Shown in pieces: positions 35,801 to 44,785 of a stretch of DNA of 64,000 nt. This stretch comes from Crocosphaera chwakensis CCY0110 (GTDB lineage Bacteria > Cyanobacteriota > Cyanobacteriia > Cyanobacteriales > Microcystaceae). The notes beneath the pieces are model-generated. The model worked only from the letters and a program-made list of their open reading frames with translations. It made no database searches and was not told the DNA's origin. Position 1 is the stretch's first letter. Every line of letters starts with the position of its first letter. The stretch is from contig NZ_AAXW01000005.1 in NCBI RefSeq assembly GCF_000169335.1, forward strand, positions 1 to 64,000, in the 5' to 3' direction. The translations under genes were made by a program, and so were the position numbers.

Positions 35801-38259
35801 ACAGACTTCAGATTCTTCTCTTAGAAGATAATCCCCTGGATGCAGAAGTGGTGAGCGTTACCCTGGCTGACGGTGGTATTGATTGTGATTTAGAAGTTGT
35901 CAATACTCGCACTAAATTTGTGGCAGCCTTGGAAACAAAGAGGTTTACTCTCATTTTAGCTGACTATGCCCTACCGGGATTTGATGGTTTGACAGCATTG
36001 AGCATTACCCGTGAACGTTATCCTTATCTGCCCTTTATATTCGTTTCAGCCAGTTTAGGGGAAGAGTTAGCCATTGAATCTTTGAAAATGGGAGCCACCG
36101 ATTATGTTCTTAAGCAACGACTAGAACGGTTAGTTCCCTGTGTCAAAAGAGCGTTACAAGAAGTTAAAGAATATCGTAAGCGCAAGGCTGTCGAAACTGC
36201 CTTACAAGAAAGTGAAGCTCGATTACGTTTAGCCATTGAGTCTGCTCAACTGGGTACCTGGGACTTGAATCTGATCACCAACGAGCTAAAATGGGACGCG
36301 GGTTGTAAAGCCATGTTTGGCTTACCTCCTGAAGCAGAAATTAGCATGGATGTTTTTTTTGAAAGATTACATCCAGAAGACCGCGAACGAGTACATCGGG
36401 AGGGACACAACTCCTTAAATCCTGTCAACGGAGGCAATTACAACACAGAATATCGAACTATTGGCTTTCAAGATCAAGTTGAACGCTGGGTCAAAGCAAA
36501 AGGACAAGTTTATTTTGATGCTAATGGAACACCAATTCGCTTTATTGGCACCGTTTTAGAAATTACGGAGCAAAAACAGGCACAAAGGAGAATGAATGCT
36601 GATCTCCAAGATACTCAAGTCTTGCAAGAACTCAGCACCCGTCTGATCTCTGAAGAAAATATCGAGGTCATCTACCAAGAAATTATCGAGACTGCTATCA
36701 CCCTTTCACGGGCTGATGCCGGTTCGTTTCAATGGTTTGATGTTAAAACCAACCAGTTGAAATTATTGGCAACTCAAGGCTTTAGTCAGCGCATCATCGA
36801 GCATTTTGACCGTGTTACGGGGAATTCACAAACATCTTGCGGACAGGCTTTACGTAACGGTAAACGGGCTTTTATTGATTTCGATGCTCCAGATGATCCT
36901 GATGGCTGTTTGAAAATGCACCTGGATGAAGGATTTTTTTCGGCCCAGTCAACTCCCTTAATCTCCCGATCCGGTCAATTCATCGGTTTGTTGTCCACTC
37001 ACTGGCGCAAATATCATCGTCCGAGTGAGCGAGAACTTCGGTTTCTCGATTTGCTGGCTCGCCAAGCTACCGATCTCATTGAGCAACGACAGGCTTTCGC
37101 TGAACATCAACACCTCTTAGAACGGGAACAGGCAGCACGGAAAGAGGCTGAACAGGCTAACCGCATTAAAGACGAATTTCTGGCAATGCTATCTCACGAG
37201 TTGCGATCGCCCCTGAATCCCATTTTAGGCTGGTCAACCTTACTGCAAACGAAAAAATTCGACTCCGCTACAACGCAAAAAGGTCTTTCGACTATTGAAC
37301 GCAACGCTAAACTACAAACTCAACTAATTGATGATCTCCTTGATATTGCTCGCATTTTGCGCGGTAAGCTCAAGTTAAAAGAAACCACGGTTAATCTGGT
37401 AACGGTGATTGAAGAGGGGATAGAAGTGGTTAGAAGGGCTGCTGAAGCCAAATCTATCGCTTTACGGTTTAACCTGATTGATTCTTGTCAGGTCAGAGGC
37501 GATGAGGGACGACTAGAGCAAGTGCTTTGGAATTTGTTGTCAAACGCTGTTAAATTTACTCCAGAGGGGGGTCAAGTGATAGTACAGCTTGAAGTCCTCC
37601 ATGATCAAGCTTGTATAACTGTTGTCGACACGGGCAAAGGCATCAAACCAGAGTTTCTCCCCGATTTATTTCAAACTTTTTGTCAAGAAGATATTTCCAT
37701 CACTCGCAATTATGGGGGTTTGGGGTTAGGACTGGCTATTGTTAAGTATTTGGTGGATGCCCACGGGGGCAGTATTACAGCCGAGAGCGCAGGAGAAGGA
37801 CAAGGAGCTACGTTTACGGTACAGTTTCCTTTGCTAAAAGAAGAGTCGAAACCCTCTCCAACCTTACTAGCTTCAGTGAACACTGATCTAAAAGGTATCA
37901 AAGTTCTGGCGGTTGATGATAACGAAGATACGCGCCACTTACTCAAGATGTTGCTTATCTCTTATGGAGCCGAAACCAACGTCGTTGCTTCTGGTATTGA
38001 GGTACTAGCTAATTTAAAGACGTTTGACCCTGATGTGCTGATCTGCGATATTAGTATGCCGGAGATGGATGGCTACACCCTCCTTCAGCAGATTCGCGTC
38101 TTACCTGATGCTCAGGGAGGAAAAATCCCTGCGATCGCTGTTACGGCCTTTACTCACTACGAAGATCGCCAGAAGGCTTTAGCGCAAGGTTTTCAAGAAC
38201 ATATTCCTAAACCCCTGAACCCAGAAATGTTGGCAACTGCGATCGCTCGGTTAGTTTAA
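35797..38259 (+). CDS. Hybrid histidine kinase (REC-PAS-GAF-HisKA-HATPase-REC)
   Basis: A soluble 820-aa kinase. The N-terminal receiver (LLLEDNPLDAE, phosphoacceptor DYALPGFDG) can receive phosphate from the overlapping upstream kinase. PAS (about 135-265) and GAF (about 280-430) follow, then HisKA with FLAMLSHELRSPLNPILGW, HATPase with VVDTGKGI and GLGLGLAIV, and a C-terminal receiver (VLAVDDNEDTR, DISMPEMDGY). No output DNA-binding domain is fused, so the signal must leave through a separate regulator or a phosphotransfer step. It converges with the SpoIID-like gene and overlaps its 3' end by 9 bp. Confidence 0.92.
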   Translation: MNRLQILLLEDNPLDAEVVSVTLADGGIDCDLEVVNTRTKFVAALETKRFTLILADYALPGFDGLTALSITRERYPYLPFIFVSASLGEELAIESLKMGATDYVLKQRLERLVPCVKRALQEVKEYRKRKAVETALQESEARLRLAIESAQLGTWDLNLITNELKWDAGCKAMFGLPPEAEISMDVFFERLHPEDRERVHREGHNSLNPVNGGNYNTEYRTIGFQDQVERWVKAKGQVYFDANGTPIRFIGTVLEITEQKQAQRRMNADLQDTQVLQELSTRLISEENIEVIYQEIIETAITLSRADAGSFQWFDVKTNQLKLLATQGFSQRIIEHFDRVTGNSQTSCGQALRNGKRAFIDFDAPDDPDGCLKMHLDEGFFSAQSTPLISRSGQFIGLLSTHWRKYHRPSERELRFLDLLARQATDLIEQRQAFAEHQHLLEREQAARKEAEQANRIKDEFLAMLSHELRSPLNPILGWSTLLQTKKFDSATTQKGLSTIERNAKLQTQLIDDLLDIARILRGKLKLKETTVNLVTVIEEGIEVVRRAAEAKSIALRFNLIDSCQVRGDEGRLEQVLWNLLSNAVKFTPEGGQVIVQLEVLHDQACITVVDTGKGIKPEFLPDLFQTFCQEDISITRNYGGLGLGLAIVKYLVDAHGGSITAESAGEGQGATFTVQFPLLKEESKPSPTLLASVNTDLKGIKVLAVDDNEDTRHLLKMLLISYGAETNVVASGIEVLANLKTFDPDVLICDISMPEMDGYTLLQQIRVLPDAQGGKIPAIAVTAFTHYEDRQKALAQGFQEHIPKPLNPEMLATAIARLV

Positions 38260-39384
38260 AATTAACCGCGCTAAACCCACTCCAGGATAATAATGATCCA
38301 ATATTTGTTGATAATCGTAACCTTTTTTAGCTAATCCATAAGCCCCTATTTGACTCATTCCTCTTCCTTTATGAGCGCGAGCAACAATTTCATCCGTCGC
38401 AGCATAGAGGGACTCCACCACACCCCCTTGATGGCTTAATATCTGTCCCATCGTACTTTGTACCGCATGATGACCCGTATTATATTCACTGTTTAACCCC
38501 TTATACACCTGCCACCGTTGAGTATTTCCCAGATCGTACCAAGCACTGGCTGGACGGATCATGTGAACTAAAGCATAGGAACGGGCTGCGATCGCTTGAG
38601 CTTTTAATGCTTCGGTTGGTGCATTAGCGTGCATTTCACTTCCCACCACACTGTATAAATAATGCTCTAAATCAACATGATTGACGGCCAATAAGCTATT
38701 ACCCTGAGACACCAGTAAAATTTTGCCCCGATACCAGCGATCGCCCACATAAATCAGACTTCCTTCTGTCGGTTGCACCCAAACCACCCCAGGTAAAGAC
38801 TGTCCCCCCAAGGATAACGATCCCCCATTAGGTTCCACATTCCACCCTTGAGAACCAGAGAGGGTTTTTAATTGTTTATTGTGGCGATCGCTCACTACTG
38901 CTTGTCCTGACACCCCGATAGTGGTTCCTGGTGCATCTCGTAAAATAGCCACACGAATTTCTAAAGGAGGGGGTTGGTAGTCCACTGGTGCAGCAGCTAA
39001 AGACTTAGGAGAGGGAGGAGGAGACGGAGGGGAAGTTTGGGATAGTGGAGGATCAAGAGGCTTTTTAACCTCTGGTTGTTTCGTATTATCAACTGGCTTT
39101 TCAGTTTCGGCCTTTGGTTTCTTCTGGGATGGTTGTTTTACATAAGGTTTTTGAACGTCTGAGCCTTGTTGGGGAGAAGGACTATTTTCTTCTACTTCAG
39201 AGGACTTCTGAGAAGGCTGTAATTGACTCAGAGGCGGTAAAGGGGTTTTCTTGGTTTCCGTTTCTAAAGAAGGCTTAGAGGGTTGCCACTGAGTAACAAT
39301 GATGGGAACCGTCAAAGCGCACACCACAGGAACTCCCCACACTTGGGGACGGTTGACAAACAAGTTTTTTAATAACTTTTTCAT
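38251..39384 (-). CDS. SpoIID/LytB domain protein
   Basis: About 377 aa, starting MKKLLKNLFVNRP; a longer frame adds 19 residues with little support. A single N-terminal membrane anchor (VVCALTVPIIVTQW) is followed by a long Pro/Ser/Lys-rich linker (about residues 35-140) and then the SpoIID domain: VVGSEMHANAPTEALKAQAI, AARSYAL, and the ending GRGMSQIGAYGLAKKGYDYQ. SpoIID proteins are peptidoglycan lytic enzymes. In cyanobacteria, which do not sporulate, a cell-wall remodelling role is inferred. The linker suits reaching across to the wall. Confidence 0.88.
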   Translation of the reverse strand: MKKLLKNLFVNRPQVWGVPVVCALTVPIIVTQWQPSKPSLETETKKTPLPPLSQLQPSQKSSEVEENSPSPQQGSDVQKPYVKQPSQKKPKAETEKPVDNTKQPEVKKPLDPPLSQTSPPSPPPSPKSLAAAPVDYQPPPLEIRVAILRDAPGTTIGVSGQAVVSDRHNKQLKTLSGSQGWNVEPNGGSLSLGGQSLPGVVWVQPTEGSLIYVGDRWYRGKILLVSQGNSLLAVNHVDLEHYLYSVVGSEMHANAPTEALKAQAIAARSYALVHMIRPASAWYDLGNTQRWQVYKGLNSEYNTGHHAVQSTMGQILSHQGGVVESLYAATDEIVARAHKGRGMSQIGAYGLAKKGYDYQQILDHYYPGVGLARLILN

Positions 39385-39494
39385 AGCACAACGAGAGTGA
39401 CAACCTGTAACAACAAAAATAGTTAGAATATTAAACAACAACTGCCTTCATTACTATAACTGATCCCCGATAACTGTTCACTGATTACTGATAT

Positions 39495-40061
39495 ATGTCC
39501 CTCACCTCTCTCGATCATCTTCTTGAAGTGTTAGCCAAACAGCCGAAATGGGAAGAATATCGTCGCTATGTTGAAATCTGTGACATTTGGCCTACCATTG
39601 TCCCTAAACAAGCTGTGTCTCAGAGTCAACCCCTATATGTTCAACGGGATATGTTATGGATAGCTGTCTCTAGTTCAGTTTGGGCGCAACAGTTATCTTT
39701 TCAAAGTTTTTCTTTGCTTCAACAACTAAATCATCATTTATCCGATTCGCCCTTACATAAGCTTCGTTTTTCCCCTGCACAATGGCATTCTCATCAAGAC
39801 CAGACACAACCAGTATCCTCAGACCAAGGTAAAAGTTTCTTTTCTTATACTGATGCGGTAAAATCTTCCCCTCACACCTCTCAAACTCCAGAAGAAGCCT
39901 TTCAACGATGGACGAATGCGATCGCACAACACCTCGAAACCCTTCCTTTGTGTCCTCAGTGTCATTGTCGGACTCCTTCGATTGAACTCCAAAGATGGTC
40001 TAAATGTTATCTTTGCATAACGCAACATTGGCAAACAAAAACGCTGTCAAATTTAGAGTAA
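39495..40061 (+). CDS. dciA: DciA-like (DUF721) protein with C-terminal zinc-ribbon-like motif
   Basis: A 188-aa protein whose N-terminal 100 residues fit the DUF721/DciA family: LYVQRDMLWIAVSSSVWAQQ and LSFQSFSLLQQLN are the characteristic KH-like core. DciA helps load the replicative helicase DnaB in bacteria that lack DnaC. The C-terminus adds CPQCHC and CYLC, a pair of Cys motifs that could bind zinc, after a Ser/Gln-rich linker. It diverges from the SpoIID-like gene. Confidence 0.75.
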   Translation: MSLTSLDHLLEVLAKQPKWEEYRRYVEICDIWPTIVPKQAVSQSQPLYVQRDMLWIAVSSSVWAQQLSFQSFSLLQQLNHHLSDSPLHKLRFSPAQWHSHQDQTQPVSSDQGKSFFSYTDAVKSSPHTSQTPEEAFQRWTNAIAQHLETLPLCPQCHCRTPSIELQRWSKCYLCITQHWQTKTLSNLE

Positions 40062-40413
40062 TTATTAAATTCCCAAAGGAATAACTCCAGTTTTTCTCCG
40101 TATAATCTCTTATTATTAGTTAAGTTATCCTTCAATATTTTTATTTTTACCCTTGATCCCCAGCATTTTCTTTGGTCGTTTACTCAATTTAAGAAAAGTA
40201 ATTTAATTAAGTTTTTTTGATTATTCGAGGATTTTATTTACTTTTGTAAAACAAATATAAAAAAAATCTAAAGCTACAGGGATCAAGTAAAACAGTGAAA
40301 TCTAGGCAGAGGCATCAGTAAGCAGATTACATCATACTTTAGTGATATTAGATAATGAAACGTGGAAAGAAAATCTTATAAAGATCCCATACAACCCTTG
40401 CCAAAAAACTCCC
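40062..40413. other. Intergenic region with 9-bp inverted repeat
   Basis: No gene was seen in this AT-rich gap. CTTGATCCC (40152-40160) and GGGATCAAG (40279-40287) are inverted copies 118 bp apart. The frame of the next gene can be extended 24 codons into this region, but that part is not family-like. Confidence 0.35.
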
Positions 40414-40671
40414 ATGAAAACTTCTAATTTTTTGACCTCATCTTGTCGCTTTTGTCGTTACTATCAAACAGAAGGTCGTCGAGGGGGAATGTGCCAACAA
40501 TTAGGTGTCCCAGTTCGTGCAGAGTGGAAAGCCTGTAGTTTAGCGGTTGCACCTTTTACTCATACTTGGGAAAGTTTAGAGAAAGTGGTTAAGTTAGAAA
40601 ATTCTCTTGTTTTAAAATGTTCTACTGATATAGAAGCCGTTGAAGAATTCAGTTCTTCAATAGGTAATTAA
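40414..40671 (+). CDS. Conserved cyanobacterial Cys-rich small protein
   Basis: An 85-aa protein, starting MKTSNFLTSSCRFCRYY; the open frame extends 24 codons further upstream without similarity. The block CRFCRYYQTEGRRGGMCQQ followed by LGVPVRAEWKACSLAVAPF has four conserved Cys (C-x2-C-x12-C...C), suggesting a metal or iron-sulfur site. I recognise the block as common in cyanobacteria but know no function. A strong terminator follows. Confidence 0.65.
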   Translation: MKTSNFLTSSCRFCRYYQTEGRRGGMCQQLGVPVRAEWKACSLAVAPFTHTWESLEKVVKLENSLVLKCSTDIEAVEEFSSSIGN

Positions 40672-40740
40672 TCCCCATCGAATTCCTAATTAACATAACT
40701 TATAAAAAAATCTTATTTTCTTTTTATCAGTGTGCCGAAG

Positions 40741-40774
40741 ATAACATCTTTGTTAACAAAAGATGTTATTTTTA
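40741..40774 (+). terminator. Intrinsic terminator
   Basis: ATAACATCTTT and AAAAGATGTTAT form a nearly perfect 11-bp stem with a short loop (GTTAAC), followed by TTTTTAAT. It ends the Cys-rich protein gene and insulates mtnP. Confidence 0.75.
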
Positions 40775-40808
40775 ATAAGAGCATTTTTATCAAAAAAATT
40801 CTGTATCA

Positions 40809-41684
40809 ATGGTCACTCAAGCAAAAATAGGCATTCTAGGCGGTAGCGGTTTGTATAAAATGGATGCCCTTAAGGATGTACAAGAAATTTCTCTAGAGAC
40901 TCCTTTTGGTAACCCTTCTGATGCGTTCATTGTGGGCAACTTAGAGGGGGTGTCAGTGGCTTTTTTAGCCCGTCATGGTCGTAATCATCATTTAATTCCT
41001 TCAGAGTTGCCTTTTCGGGCAAATATTTATGGCATGAAGCAGTTAGGGGTAGAGTATCTTATTTCGGCTTCTGCGGTGGGTTCTCTTAAAGAAGAAGTCA
41101 AACCCCTAGATATGGTTATACCAGATCAATTTATTGATCGCACACATCACAGAGTTTCTACATTTTTTGGTCAAGGGGTGGTAGCTCATATTGGTTTTGG
41201 TCATCCCATTTGTCCCCAACTGGCCGCTATTTTAGGGGAGGCGGTGAAAAGTTTAGCTTTACCTGAAATTGATTTACATCAAGGAGGAACCTATGTGTGC
41301 ATGGAAGGCCCTGCTTTTTCAACCATCGCTGAATCGAATTTATACCGCAGTTGGGGTGCATCAATTATCGGTATGACTAATTTACAAGAAGCAAAATTAG
41401 CTAGAGAAGCCGAAATTGCTTATGCTACTTTAGCCTTAGTCACTGACTACGATTGTTGGCATCAAGACCATGATCATGTCACTGTTGAAATGATCATTGA
41501 TAATTTACATAAAAATGCTATCAATGCTCAAAAAGTTATCTTAGAAACCGTAAAACGCTTAGATAAAAATCCCCCAGTTTCTGAGGCACATTCAGCTTTA
41601 AAATACGCTATTCTTACTCCCCGTGAGCAAATTCCAGCAGAAACGAAAGAAAAATTAAGTCTAATTATCAACAAATATTTATAA
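40809..41684 (+). CDS. mtnP: S-methyl-5'-thioadenosine phosphorylase
   Basis: Cleaves methylthioadenosine with phosphate to adenine and methylthioribose-1-phosphate, salvaging a by-product of polyamine synthesis. At 291 aa it has the family motifs ILGGSGLYKM, FLARHGRNHHLIPSELPF, CMEGPAFSTIAESNLYRSWG and IGMTNLQEAKLAREAEI. TDYDCWHQDHDHV near the C-terminus is also typical. The cupredoxin gene begins 12 bp after its stop, behind a good GGAGGA site, so both are probably on one transcript. Confidence 0.95.
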   Translation: MVTQAKIGILGGSGLYKMDALKDVQEISLETPFGNPSDAFIVGNLEGVSVAFLARHGRNHHLIPSELPFRANIYGMKQLGVEYLISASAVGSLKEEVKPLDMVIPDQFIDRTHHRVSTFFGQGVVAHIGFGHPICPQLAAILGEAVKSLALPEIDLHQGGTYVCMEGPAFSTIAESNLYRSWGASIIGMTNLQEAKLAREAEIAYATLALVTDYDCWHQDHDHVTVEMIIDNLHKNAINAQKVILETVKRLDKNPPVSEAHSALKYAILTPREQIPAETKEKLSLIINKYL

Positions 41685-41696
41685 GGAGGACAAAAC

Positions 41697-42131
41697 ATGA
41701 AACAGAAAATTTTAGGCTTATTCTTAACTGTTTTATTATTGTTTAGTTTGTTCAATGTATCTGATACGTTAGCAGCCACAGAAACCACAGAAATTAATGT
41801 TAGTTTAGGAAATAAAGCAGGAGAATTAGTGTTTGAACCGAATCATCTAGAATTGGTAGCAGGAAAAAAGTATAAAATTAAATTAGATAATCCCAGTCCT
41901 ACTAAACACTATTTTACCTCTAAAGATTTTGCGGATGCTAGTTGGAGTCAAAAAGTTGAAGCAGCTAAAGTGGAAGTAAAAGGGGCTATTCATGAGCTAG
42001 AATTAAAGCCATCAGCAGAAGCAGAATGGGTTTTAGTTCCCATGAAACCAGGAACCTATGAACTTCATTGTTCCATTTCTGGTCATGCAGAAGCAGGAAT
42101 GGTAGGAGATATTGTTATCTTATCTGAATAG
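41697..42131 (+). CDS. Exported cupredoxin-like copper protein
   Basis: A 144-aa protein with a signal peptide (core LGLFLTVLLLFSLFNV, likely cut after LAA). The cupredoxin fold carries type-1 copper ligands: His in KHYFTS, then Cys, His and Met in LHCSISGHAEAGMVG. It is not canonical plastocyanin, whose ligand loop reads YCEPHRGAGM; the CSISGHAEAGM form is that of other plastocyanin-like cupredoxins. It should act as an electron carrier in the thylakoid lumen or periplasm. GGAGGA lies 6 bp upstream of the ATG. Confidence 0.85.
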   Translation: MKQKILGLFLTVLLLFSLFNVSDTLAATETTEINVSLGNKAGELVFEPNHLELVAGKKYKIKLDNPSPTKHYFTSKDFADASWSQKVEAAKVEVKGAIHELELKPSAEAEWVLVPMKPGTYELHCSISGHAEAGMVGDIVILSE

Positions 42132-42152
42132 ATTAATTACTATTTGTGGGTT

Positions 42153-42419
42153 ATGGCAACTGCAAATCTATCTCGGTTTCGACTCCTAAAAAAACGCCGT
42201 CATTTTTATCAGTCTCGGTGTCAGGTTTTGCGTTCTCAATTAGGCTTTAATCAAGTTGAATCAACCCGACCTAAAATTTGCATTGGTTGCTGTCATTATC
42301 ACGGTAAATTTTATGGATATAATCGTAACCAGAGAACTCAATTAATTTGTGGATTTCATCCTAGGGGTTGGCTTGGCAATAGTTCTTGTCCTGACTGGGA
42401 AAACAACTTAGATAGTTAA
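42153..42419 (+). CDS. Conserved Cys-rich small protein
   Basis: An 88-aa basic protein, starting MATANLSRFRLLKKRRHFYQ; a TTG three codons upstream is possible. The second half has KICIGCCHYHGKFYGYNRNQ, then LICGFHPRGW and CPDWE, so five or so Cys and two His suggest a zinc site. The pattern recurs in cyanobacterial genomes as an uncharacterised protein. It follows the cupredoxin gene by 21 bp and may belong to the mtnP transcript. Confidence 0.6.
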   Translation: MATANLSRFRLLKKRRHFYQSRCQVLRSQLGFNQVESTRPKICIGCCHYHGKFYGYNRNQRTQLICGFHPRGWLGNSSCPDWENNLDS

Positions 42420-42959
42420 TCTAGATAGTTAATCTAGGATTCCTCTAACGCATCAGGTACACCTAACACCTGCCTTCTTCAAAGCAATAACAGCAACCTG
42501 GTTGCTAGTTCCTTAGAGTTTTCCACACTTACGTTGAGATTCCTTAGAGTTGCTACTGAATCATTAGATTGCAGTTACTTTACTCTCTTGGTTCTACTTG
42601 AGGAAATATAAGCCTCTAGCTTGGTTGCTGTTATTGAGAGTTAACGAGACAGACATGAACTGATACAGGGTGTTCTCCTTTGAACTTATTGTTTTACCTT
42701 GCTAGTTGATCTGCCAGGAAAGCTTGATTAATTAGCTTCATTTTCAATTTAACATTTTACTTTGATAATTCTTAGAATTTGCAATTAAACTTTACATTAT
42801 GGGGATCAAAGCAATCTAATTTATTCTTTAGGTATTTGTTATCAGTTATCAGTTATCGGTGAGAGGCAGAAGATAATTTTCACATCTTATTTATTAACGC
42901 TATATCACCGTAACATTGTGTATTATTGTGAATAATATTAAGTCCCTAACAACTAATAA
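42420..42959. repeat. Non-coding region with inverted and tandem repeats
   Basis: No gene is seen in 540 bp. GATAGTTAATCTA is tandemly doubled at about 42412-42437. AATAACAGCAACC (42486-42498) and GGTTGCTGTTATT (42623-42635) are perfect 13-bp inverted arms. TTCCTTAGAGTT is repeated between them. The left arm follows CCTGCCTTCTTCAAAGC, reminiscent of the MITE interior. A TTATCAG triplet repeat lies near 42840. Confidence 0.5.
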
Positions 42960-43745
42960 TTATAACTTAGTCCCACAAATCTTACAGAAGTTAGCATCTC
43001 GATCATGAAATTTTAAGCCACAATGAGAACAATTTTGATCACCTTGTTGACTATTTTGTAAAAACTTTTGAGTTAAAATTCCTAGTTGCCAAGGAATTAA
43101 AAGAATACCTGAAAAAATCATCATTACCGTTAAAATTCGCCCTGCTTCCGACAGGGGAATAACATCACCAAACCCTACAGTTGTCATGGTAACAACGGAA
43201 AAATATAAAGCATCAAAAAAGGTCTTAAATACTTCTGGATTACTATAATGTTCAACTTGATAAATAGCTCCAGAATAAATAAAAATCAAGGAAAATAAAA
43301 TCAAAAAGATTCTAACTAAAACAACACCATCTTCAGATTTTACTCTAAACAAAGATGTTTCAAATTTAATCAATCTTAGAAGCCTAAGAATGCGAAACCA
43401 GCGAAGAATACGAATAAAACGAATATCAACAAACCCAATAAATAAAGGTAAGATAGAAAGTAAATCAATAAAGGAAAAAAGACTAAAAATAAATTTTGTT
43501 TTTGATTTAGCACACCACAAACGGATTAAATATTCAAACGTAAATAAGTATAAAATGACATTATCTAATTTTGCTAAGAACGTTAAACTAGACTCAGGCA
43601 AAGGATAAGTTTCAATGACAAAGATACCTGAAGACAATAAAATAAGCCCCAAAATTGCTAAATTAACGGCGATTCCGATGGGGCTATTAAAATTATCTAA
43701 ATAATAAGATATTTTTTCTTTAATGTTGAAGTTAGGGACTTCCAT
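42960..43745 (-). CDS. Voltage-gated-type potassium channel with C-terminal zinc ribbon
   Basis: A 261-aa ion channel of the six-helix class. The S4-like helix has regularly spaced arginines (RFIRILRWFRILRLLRLIKF). The selectivity filter is TMTTVGFGDVIP, specific for potassium. After the last helix comes a compact CSHCGLKF...CKICGTKL motif (C-x2-C, C-x2-C), a double zinc ribbon rather than the usual RCK or cyclic-nucleotide domain. It lies 6 bp from gloB on the same strand, so the two are likely an operon with gloB first. Confidence 0.9.
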   Translation of the reverse strand: MEVPNFNIKEKISYYLDNFNSPIGIAVNLAILGLILLSSGIFVIETYPLPESSLTFLAKLDNVILYLFTFEYLIRLWCAKSKTKFIFSLFSFIDLLSILPLFIGFVDIRFIRILRWFRILRLLRLIKFETSLFRVKSEDGVVLVRIFLILFSLIFIYSGAIYQVEHYSNPEVFKTFFDALYFSVVTMTTVGFGDVIPLSEAGRILTVMMIFSGILLIPWQLGILTQKFLQNSQQGDQNCSHCGLKFHDRDANFCKICGTKL

Positions 43746-43751
43746 ATTGAA

Positions 43752-44525
43752 TTAGAAATTATCTTTCATACCCCTAATTTTACCAAATACTCTGGCAGGA
43801 TCATTCATCCCTGTGACCATTTGCAAAGCGGGTTGATCCCATCGTAAAAAAGGATTGGTTTTCTTTTCTTCTCCTAATAGAGATGGAACGGTTGCTTGCT
43901 CATTTTCACGGGCTTTAATAACTGCTTGGTAACGAGTTTGTAAATCACTATTATCTTTATCAACTGTGACAGCAAATTTAAGGTTATTTAATGTATATTC
44001 ATGGGCGCACCAAATACGAGTATTATCTGGTAAATTTCTCAGTTTACTTATCGATTGAACCATTTGAGTAGGTGTCCCTTCAAATAAACGGCCACAGCCT
44101 CCAGCAAAAATAGTATCGCCACAAAATAAATCCCCTATTTCTTCTGAATCATTGGGGGGAAAATAATAAGCAATATGTCCACGAGTATGACCCGGAACAA
44201 AGTAAACTTTACCGGTTTTCCCTGCAAATTCCACTGTGTCTCCTTCTTGTAAAAAGACTTGTTGTCCTGGAATTCTACCTTTATCTTCTTGGCTTCCATA
44301 AACACAAAGATCGGGGAATTTTTCCATTAATTTTTGATTACCTCCCACATGATCAGCATGATGGTGAGTATTGAAAATAGCGACTAATTTTGCTCCTAGT
44401 TGATCTAGGCAATTTAACACGGGTTCGGCCACCGCAGGATCAACCACTGCGGCCGTATTATTATCGGGATCATGTAACAGGAAAATATAATTATCAGATA
44501 ATGCAGGTAAGCGTTTAATTTCCAT
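43752..44525 (-). CDS. gloB: Hydroxyacylglutathione hydrolase (glyoxalase II)
   Basis: Hydrolyses S-D-lactoylglutathione to lactate and glutathione, the last step of methylglyoxal detoxification. The metallo-beta-lactamase motif is THHHADHVGG. Further metal ligands are in VPGHTRGHIAYYF, GDTIFAGGCGRLFEG and WCAHEYTLNNLKFA. At 257 aa it is full length, with the C-terminal glyoxalase II extension (NPFLRWDQPAL). It is followed by the potassium channel gene. Confidence 0.95.
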   Translation of the reverse strand: MEIKRLPALSDNYIFLLHDPDNNTAAVVDPAVAEPVLNCLDQLGAKLVAIFNTHHHADHVGGNQKLMEKFPDLCVYGSQEDKGRIPGQQVFLQEGDTVEFAGKTGKVYFVPGHTRGHIAYYFPPNDSEEIGDLFCGDTIFAGGCGRLFEGTPTQMVQSISKLRNLPDNTRIWCAHEYTLNNLKFAVTVDKDNSDLQTRYQAVIKARENEQATVPSLLGEEKKTNPFLRWDQPALQMVTGMNDPARVFGKIRGMKDNF

Positions 44526-44752
44526 AAAAATATATTATTTACTTCTTTTCTATTTTATCGTTTAACTCTGTTTCTTCAATTAATAACTTTTTAACAAGGG
44601 TTAATATGTAATATATTTGTATTTTTAATACAAACTTTTTCGAGCTATTTTTCTAAAAAAAGTAACATAGACTACCAAACACTTTGAGAACTGTATCAAT
44701 TTAATACAGAATTATGTGCGATAATTTTGTGTTAAGTAACGAGAAAATGGGG

Positions 44753-44782
44753 TTGACAAACCGTACTACTTTTTTATATAAT
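44753..44782 (+). promoter_or_regulatory. Consensus sigma-70-type promoter
   Basis: TTGACA and TATAAT with an 18-bp spacer match the bacterial consensus at all twelve positions. Expected transcription start is near 44789. It would drive the possible small RNA or leader and then the DUF29 gene about 125 bp further on. Confidence 0.65.
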
Positions 44783-44785
44783 TTT

